From: JAOPZW01 sp963789015
GTDB lineage: Bacteria > Actinomycetota > Thermoleophilia > Solirubrobacterales > Solirubrobacteraceae
Direction: 5' to 3'
NCBI GenBank assembly: GCA_963789015.1
Contig: CAWBIU010000001.1
Span: forward strand, 2,046,001 to 2,110,000
DNA: 64,000 nucleotides
Position numbers and translations under genes: made by a program. The notes below the pieces were generated by a model, which saw only the letters and a list, made by a program, of their open reading frames with translations, was not told the origin of the DNA and made no database searches. Of this stretch, positions 60,183 to 64,000 are shown piece after piece (position 1 is the stretch's first letter; the number at the start of each line of letters is the position of its first letter).

Positions 60183-60343
60183 TCGTTCAACGGCCTACGG
60201 GGTGAGCTGACGGGCTCGCGCCGAACGAGCGGCGCTACGGGCCTGTGGGGCAGGGCCCGATTCGCCCCAGCGGGCCGAGGCCCGCAAGTGGTTCCCCCGC
60301 CCTCCGGAGGTGAGGCCCCCGGAGGCTCGGCAGGCGCGGAAGA
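60183..60343 (-). ncRNA. c-di-AMP riboswitch (ydaO/yuaA type)
   Basis: In the leader of the RlpA-like gene the minus strand carries the conserved core in the right order: GGGGGAACC (60298-60290), GGGGCGAATC (60268-60259), GTCAGC (60211-60206) and ACCCCGTAGGC (60203-60193), separated by GC-rich pairing arms such as GCGGGCCTCGGCCCGC. This is the ydaO consensus. The 3' end lies about ten bases before the TTG start, so ligand binding may act on translation or on a terminator formed by the last arm. c-di-AMP normally turns such genes off. Confidence 0.85.
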
Positions 60344-60433
60344 CTAGCGCAGGATCCGGCGCGCGCCAGGGCGCGGAGCCGGAACTTACGGTGCGCTTAC
60401 GCGCGCGACGAAGTGCGTTTGGAACGCGGCCGA

Positions 60434-60997
60434 TCAGGGGCGCGGAAGCCGCGAGATCGCGGAGCGGACGGCCTGCGTCCACAGCGTCGCGCCGATCTGC
60501 GCGATCTCGCCCGCGGCGTGCACCGCGGTGCCCATCACGGCGAACGGATCGGGCAGCCCGAGGCCGCCGTCGCCGTTGGCCTGGCGGGCGGTCGCGGCCG
60601 GCGCCGCGGCGGCCGCGGTGGCCCGGTCGGGCGCAGGCGCCGACGCGGAGGCGGGCGCGCGACGAGCGGTGGGCTTCCGGGCGCCGGAACGGCGCGCGGC
60701 AGGCTTGGCCGCGGCGGGCTTGGCCGCCTTGGTCGCGCGGGCGGGCCTGGCGGCCTTCGGCGCCGCCTTGGCGGTGGTCCCGGAGGACGACGCGCGGCGG
60801 GCGCGCGAGCGCGCGGGCGTGTCGGACGCGGCCGCCGCCGGCGGGGACTCGGGCGGCGTGGCGCTCGTTGCCTTGGCCGCCGTGGCGCCCCGTGCGGGGC
60901 GGTCGCGCTTGGCGCTACGGCGCGTCGGACGCGTCCGCGGCAGGCTGTTCAGGACGTCGCGGTCGCCCTCGTTCGGTGGGGTGTCGCTCGGAGGCAT
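60434..60997 (-). CDS. Ala/Pro/Lys-rich low-complexity protein with conserved ends
   Basis: 187 residues from ATG 60997 (an ATG at 61015 adds six). The N-terminus SDTPPNEGDRDVLNSLPRTRPTRRSAKRD looks like a conserved motif; the middle is low-complexity with AAK/PAA/ARR repeats resembling histone-H1-like tails; the C-terminus GLPDPFAVMGTAVHAAGEIAQIGATLWTQAVRSAISRLPRP is a predicted amphipathic helix. Basic, possibly nucleic-acid binding. No named family. Divergent from the sigma factor gene. Confidence 0.6.
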   Translation of the reverse strand: MPPSDTPPNEGDRDVLNSLPRTRPTRRSAKRDRPARGATAAKATSATPPESPPAAAASDTPARSRARRASSSGTTAKAAPKAARPARATKAAKPAAAKPAARRSGARKPTARRAPASASAPAPDRATAAAAAPAATARQANGDGGLGLPDPFAVMGTAVHAAGEIAQIGATLWTQAVRSAISRLPRP

Positions 60998-61110
60998 GGC
61001 CAGATTGTTGCCCATCGTCTCGCGGACGTCGTCGCGATGTCCGATCCCATGGGGGGGCCAAGGCGGTTTGAGGTCGCTCCGAGCAGGCTAGAGTGGCGGG
61101 TCGGACTCCT

Positions 61111-61140
61111 TTGACTGCACCGAGCACCACGCAATATCAT
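61111..61140 (+). promoter_or_regulatory. Promoter of the primary sigma factor gene
   Basis: TTGACT (61111-61116) and TATCAT (61135-61140) are 18 bases apart, a good sigma-70 pair in an AT-richer patch. The start codon follows 119 bases later. A perfect palindrome ACGCTCGAGCGT (61150-61161) lies just past the expected start point. Confidence 0.6.
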
Positions 61141-61259
61141 CTTGGGTTCACGCTCGAGCGTTACGGTCGGCTGGATTATGTGCGGGTAGCGGCTCGGGAG
61201 TCCTCACCAGGCGAGTATCAAGCCGGGCTTCCTCGGCCCGACGAAGCGAACGGACGCAC

Positions 61260-62366
61260 ATGTCAGTAGTCGAACTTCAGGAACTCGAAGAGATCAAGGG
61301 TCTGCTGGCGAAGGGTCAGCAGGTCGGCGTGCTGACCTATGCGGAGATCGCTGACGCGGTCTCCGAGATCGATCTCGACGAGTCCGACGTCGAGGAGCTT
61401 CACGGCTTCTTCGAGAAGTCGGAGATCGAGCTCGTCGAGGACATCGACCCGGCCACCGCCGCGGCCCAGCAGGAGGTCGAGCGCGCGCCCGACAAGCGTC
61501 AGCGCCGCAAGACCAAGACGCAGCTCGACCTGCGTCCCGACATGACCACCGACTCCCTTCAGCTCTTCCTGAAGGACATCGGCAAGGTCCGGCTGCTCAC
61601 GGCCCAGGAGGAGGTCGACCTCGCCAAGCGCATCGAGCGCGGCGACCTCGACGCGAAGCAGAAGATGGTCGAGTCCAACCTGCGGCTCGTCGTCTCGATC
61701 GCCAAGAACTACCGCAACCAGGGCCTGCCCTTCCTCGACCTGATCCAGGAGGGCACGCTCGGCCTCGTCCGTGCGGCGGAGAAGTTCGACTACCGCAAGG
61801 GCTTCAAGTTCTCGACGTACGCGACCTGGTGGATCCGCCAGGCGATCGCCCGCGCGCTGGCCGACAAGGCCCGCACGATCCGCATCCCGGTGCACGTCGT
61901 CGAGAAGCTCAACAAGATCGGGCGTGCCGAGCGCAAGCTCGTCACCGAGCTCGGCCGCGAGCCGACCGCCGACGAGATCGCCGAGGTCACCGGGATCGAT
62001 CCCGAGGAGGTCGACTCGATCAAGCGCTCGGCGCAGGCGCCGGTCTCCCTCGAGAAGCCGGTCGGCGACGAGGAGGAGTCCGAGTTCGGCCAGTTCATCG
62101 CCGACGAGCGCGCCGAGTCGCCGTACGAGCGCGCGGCCGAGATCCTCACCAAGGAAGCGCTCCGCGAGGCGTTGGAGAACCTGTCATACCGCGAGCGCCG
62201 CGTCCTCGAGCTGCGCTACGGTCTCGGCGGCGAGCACCCGCGGACGCTCGACGAGGTGGGCCGTACGTTCAACGTCACGCGCGAGCGCATCCGCCAGATC
62301 GAGAACCAGTCGCTGAAGAAGCTGCAGTCGCTGGCCGAGGCGCAGAAGCTGCGCGACGTCGCGTAG
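61260..62366 (+). CDS. rpoD: Primary RNA polymerase sigma factor RpoD/SigA
   Basis: 368 residues. A short region 1.1 (KGLLAKGQQVGVLTYAEIADAVSEIDLDESDVEELHGFFEKSEIELVED), region 1.2 (DSLQLFLKDIGKVRLLTAQEEVDLAKRIERGD), region 2 (VESNLRLVVSIAKNYRNQGLPFLDLIQEGTLGLVRAAEKFDYRKGFKFSTYATWWIRQAIARAL), region 3 (KLNKIGRAERKLVTELGREPTADEIAEVTGI) and region 4 (ELRYGLGGEHPRTLDEVGRTFNVTRERIRQIENQSLKKL) are all complete. Region 2.4 (WWIRQAI) and 4.2 are those of a housekeeping sigma. No clear Shine-Dalgarno before ATG 61260. Confidence 0.96.
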   Translation: MSVVELQELEEIKGLLAKGQQVGVLTYAEIADAVSEIDLDESDVEELHGFFEKSEIELVEDIDPATAAAQQEVERAPDKRQRRKTKTQLDLRPDMTTDSLQLFLKDIGKVRLLTAQEEVDLAKRIERGDLDAKQKMVESNLRLVVSIAKNYRNQGLPFLDLIQEGTLGLVRAAEKFDYRKGFKFSTYATWWIRQAIARALADKARTIRIPVHVVEKLNKIGRAERKLVTELGREPTADEIAEVTGIDPEEVDSIKRSAQAPVSLEKPVGDEEESEFGQFIADERAESPYERAAEILTKEALREALENLSYRERRVLELRYGLGGEHPRTLDEVGRTFNVTRERIRQIENQSLKKLQSLAEAQKLRDVA

Positions 62367-62394
62367 GCGCGGCGCCTTCGCCCAGCGTTTCCGG

Positions 62395-62413
62395 CGGGCC
62401 CCGAGTGGGCCCG
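62395..62413 (+). terminator. Hairpin terminator of rpoD
   Basis: CGGGCCC (62395-62401) and GGGCCCG (62407-62413) form a 7-bp stem with loop CGAGT, 28 bases after the rpoD stop, followed by TCGTCGTT. A GC hairpin without a real U-run. Confidence 0.5.
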
Positions 62414-62576
62414 TCGTCGTTGCGGAGGTTCGCGGATCCGGGCGCCCTGGCTGCAACCAGCGCGCAACGCAGCACCACGCAGCAAACCGGTGCGGCGGTG
62501 TCAAGAGACTCCAGACACCCGTCCAATTCGCCGCGAGGCCCCAAAGGTCGCGGCCCGCGCGGCCGATCTGGTGACC

Positions 62577-63716
62577 ATGGCCTTCGATCTCCACTCCTGC
62601 CTGCACATCCTCGTCGAGGCCGGCGGCTCGGACCTGCACCTCAAGGTGCCGATGCCTCCGTTCATGCGCGTCGACGGCGAGATGCGCCCCATCGAGGGGC
62701 TGGCGGGCCTCACCCGCCAGGACACCGACGACGCCGTGCGGCTCATGCTCGACGACCCGGTCAAGATGGAGGAGTTCGTCGAGGAGCACGAGGTCGACTT
62801 CTCCTACTCGATCCCCGGCGTCGCCCGCTTCCGCGTCAACGCCTTCCAGCAGCGCGGCTCGACGTCGCTCGTCATCCGCGCCATCCCGGCCGACATCCGC
62901 TCGATCGACGAGCTGGCGCTCCCGCCCGTCATCCGCGAGCTCGCCGAGGAGGAGCGCGGCATCGTCCTGCTCACCGGCACCACCGGCTCGGGCAAGTCGA
63001 CGACGCTCGCCGCGATGATCGACCACATCAACTCGACCCGCGCGCGCCACATCGTGACGATCGAGGACCCGATCGAGTTCCTGCACCGCGACAAGCGCTC
63101 GCTCATCAACCAGCGCGAGGTCGGCATGGACACGACCTCCTTCAAGCGCGCGCTGCGCCGCGTCCTGCGCCAGGACCCGGACGTGATCCTCGTCGGCGAG
63201 ATGCGCGACGAGGAGACCGTCCACACCGCCCTGAGCGCGGCCGAGACCGGCCACCTCGTCTTCTCGACGGTCCACACCGTCGACGCCGCCGAGACGGTCA
63301 ACCGCCTGATCGACTTCTTCCCGCCGCACATGCACCAGCAGGTGCGCGCGATGATCGCCGGCACGCTGAAGGGCGCGGTCTCCCAGCGCCTCGTGCCCGC
63401 CGCCGACGGCCGCGGCCGCGTGGCGTGCTGCGAGATCCTCCGCATGACCGGCCGCGTCCGCGACTTCATCATGGATCCCAAGCAGACCGGCCGCCTGCCC
63501 GAGGTCATCTCCGAGGGCACGTTCTACGGCATGCAGACGTTCGACCAGCACCTGTTCGAGCACCTGAAGGCCGGCCGCGTCTCCATGGAGCAGGCGCTCC
63601 AGACGGCGACGAGCCCGCACGACTTCAAGCTCCTCGTCGCGGCCGACGGCAAGCGCGGCACCACGATGGACGACCTGGCCGACGTCGAGTCGCGCCGCGT
63701 CCCGGCCATCGCCTGA
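62577..63716 (+). CDS. pilT: Type IV pilus retraction ATPase PilT family
   Basis: 379 residues from ATG 62577 (GTG 62571 also possible). The start LHILVEAGGSDLHLKVPMPPFMRVDGEM, RFRVNAFQQRGSTSLVIRAIP, Walker A LTGTTGSGKSTTLAAMIDHIN, Asp box IVTIEDPIEF, Walker B-type DPDVILVGEMRDEETV, His box TGHLVFSTVHT and the PilT-type C-terminal LPEVISEGTFYGMQTFDQHL show a PilT/PilU ATPase. It powers pilus retraction. No other pilus gene is in the window. Confidence 0.93.
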   Translation: MAFDLHSCLHILVEAGGSDLHLKVPMPPFMRVDGEMRPIEGLAGLTRQDTDDAVRLMLDDPVKMEEFVEEHEVDFSYSIPGVARFRVNAFQQRGSTSLVIRAIPADIRSIDELALPPVIRELAEEERGIVLLTGTTGSGKSTTLAAMIDHINSTRARHIVTIEDPIEFLHRDKRSLINQREVGMDTTSFKRALRRVLRQDPDVILVGEMRDEETVHTALSAAETGHLVFSTVHTVDAAETVNRLIDFFPPHMHQQVRAMIAGTLKGAVSQRLVPAADGRGRVACCEILRMTGRVRDFIMDPKQTGRLPEVISEGTFYGMQTFDQHLFEHLKAGRVSMEQALQTATSPHDFKLLVAADGKRGTTMDDLADVESRRVPAIA

Positions 63717-63735
63717 GGCGCGGCCGGCCATCCTC

Positions 63736-63757
63736 GCGTCCGGGCGAGCCCGGACGC
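63736..63757 (+). terminator. Hairpin terminator of pilT
   Basis: GCGTCCGGGC and GCCCGGACGC (63736-63745 and 63748-63757) are perfectly complementary ten-base arms with a two-base gap, 20 bases after the pilT stop. No U-run follows. Confidence 0.55.
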
Positions 63758-63775
63758 GCCAGGAATGCACAGCTT

Positions 63776-63789
63776 CACTTGGTAAAGTG
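63776..63789. promoter_or_regulatory. Candidate operator of the HxlR regulator
   Basis: CACTT-GGTA-AAGTG is a perfect inverted repeat six bases before the HxlR ATG, where its own dimer could block translation initiation or transcription. HxlR-family proteins are known to autoregulate through short dyads. Confidence 0.5.
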
Positions 63790-63794
63790 TGGGT

Positions 63795-64000
63795 ATGCCC
63801 GTCGATGAGAGCTGTCCCGTCTGTCGCACCGCCGAGATCGTGTGCGGTAAGTGGACCCTGCTCCTCGTCCGGGAGCTGGCGGAGGGCTGCTCGCGCTTCT
63901 GCGAGCTCGAGCGCGCGCTGACCGGCATCAGCCCGCGCACGCTGTCGCTGCGCCTGCGGGCCCTGGAAGAGGAGGGCATGGTCGAGCGCCAGACCTTCCC
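63795..64000 (+). CDS. HxlR family transcriptional regulator (N-terminal part, runs off window)
   Basis: 68 codons are visible. SCPVCRTAEIVCGKWTLLLVRELAEGCSRFCELERALTGISPRTLSLRLRALEEEGMVERQTFP is the winged-helix domain of HxlR regulators, including the GKW(T)xLLL and F.EL...L.GIS..TLS.RL..LE..G.V.R patterns. Extra cysteines at CPVC and VCGKW could sense redox or electrophiles as in YodB/HypR, which is inference. Cut by the window end. Confidence 0.88.
   Translation, partial: MPVDESCPVCRTAEIVCGKWTLLLVRELAEGCSRFCELERALTGISPRTLSLRLRALEEEGMVERQTF

Noticed and set aside
60434..60997. Direct-repeat array in the Ala/Lys-rich coding region
   Set aside because: Repeats are irregular codon-level low complexity (AAK, PAA, ARR) without constant length or spacers; not a CRISPR or tandem-repeat locus.
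62420..62460. Possible tRNA T-arm (GGTTCGCGGATCC) after rpoD
   Set aside because: No acceptor, D or anticodon stems can be drawn around it; it is chance similarity in GC-rich spacer.

Overview
This window reads as a chromosome segment of a high-GC actinobacterium, most likely class Thermoleophilia (Solirubrobacter/Conexibacter-like). That rests on uniformly GC-rich codon use, dense packing with ATGA/GTGA overlaps, and an actinobacterial gene set (DUF6458, Holin-X, DUF3618, DUF4235, OpcA, Tal-Pgi fusion, actinobacterial-type high-affinity hydrogenase). The taxonomic call is inference from gene content; no rRNA, tRNA, insertion sequence, prophage or CRISPR array was seen, and no gene-free stretch exceeds 300 bases.

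Layout. 1-10.1 kb: end of a threonine dehydratase-like gene, secreted inhibitor-like protein, rhodanese, class III aminotransferase, GNAT, acyl-CoA dehydrogenase, a zincin-like metalloprotein, DAHP synthase (frameshifted), two small ORFs and a Holin-X/DUF3618/YihY/DUF4235 envelope operon. 10.2-20.2 kb: a 1,750-residue membrane-anchored multicopper oxidase whose copper ligands are arranged across two repeat units, the ergothioneine pair egtB-egtD, and an MMPL transporter. 20.4-30.7 kb: a minus-strand carbon operon (ROK kinase, rpiB, tal-pgi fusion, zwf, opcA, GH15, pgl, histidine phosphatase) that feeds glucose into the oxidative pentose phosphate pathway. 30.7-40.6 kb: TetR/MFS efflux pair with a visible operator, a GGDEF protein, GT4 glycosyltransferase, LLM oxidoreductase, glpX and a MerR-DICT regulator.

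40.7-55.8 kb is the centrepiece: an 18-gene plus-strand operon for a group 1h/5-type high-affinity [NiFe] hydrogenase (hhyS, hhyL) with the full maturation set hypABCDEF, a second HypC-like protein, an endopeptidase, a NifU/four-cysteine Rieske-like Fe-S protein, and several uncharacterised companions (DUF5947, 65-aa, DUF6084, 338-aa, DUF6893, tandem-SIS, 150-aa). It begins at a promoter overlapping a perfect 17-bp palindrome. The family oxidises atmospheric hydrogen in starved actinobacteria; that role here is inference from homology.

55.8-64 kb: moeA (frameshifted), a degenerate GGDEF protein, FetAB-like ABC exporter, an RlpA-like wall protein behind a clear ydaO-type c-di-AMP riboswitch, the primary sigma factor with a good promoter, pilT, and a partial HxlR regulator.

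Five otherwise well-conserved genes (aroF, opcA, hhyL, DUF5947, moeA) carry seven breaks, every one a net +1 base in G/C-rich sequence; removing one base at each restores a protein of family length. I read these as sequence or assembly errors rather than real gene decay, and annotate those genes as single frameshifted CDSs.
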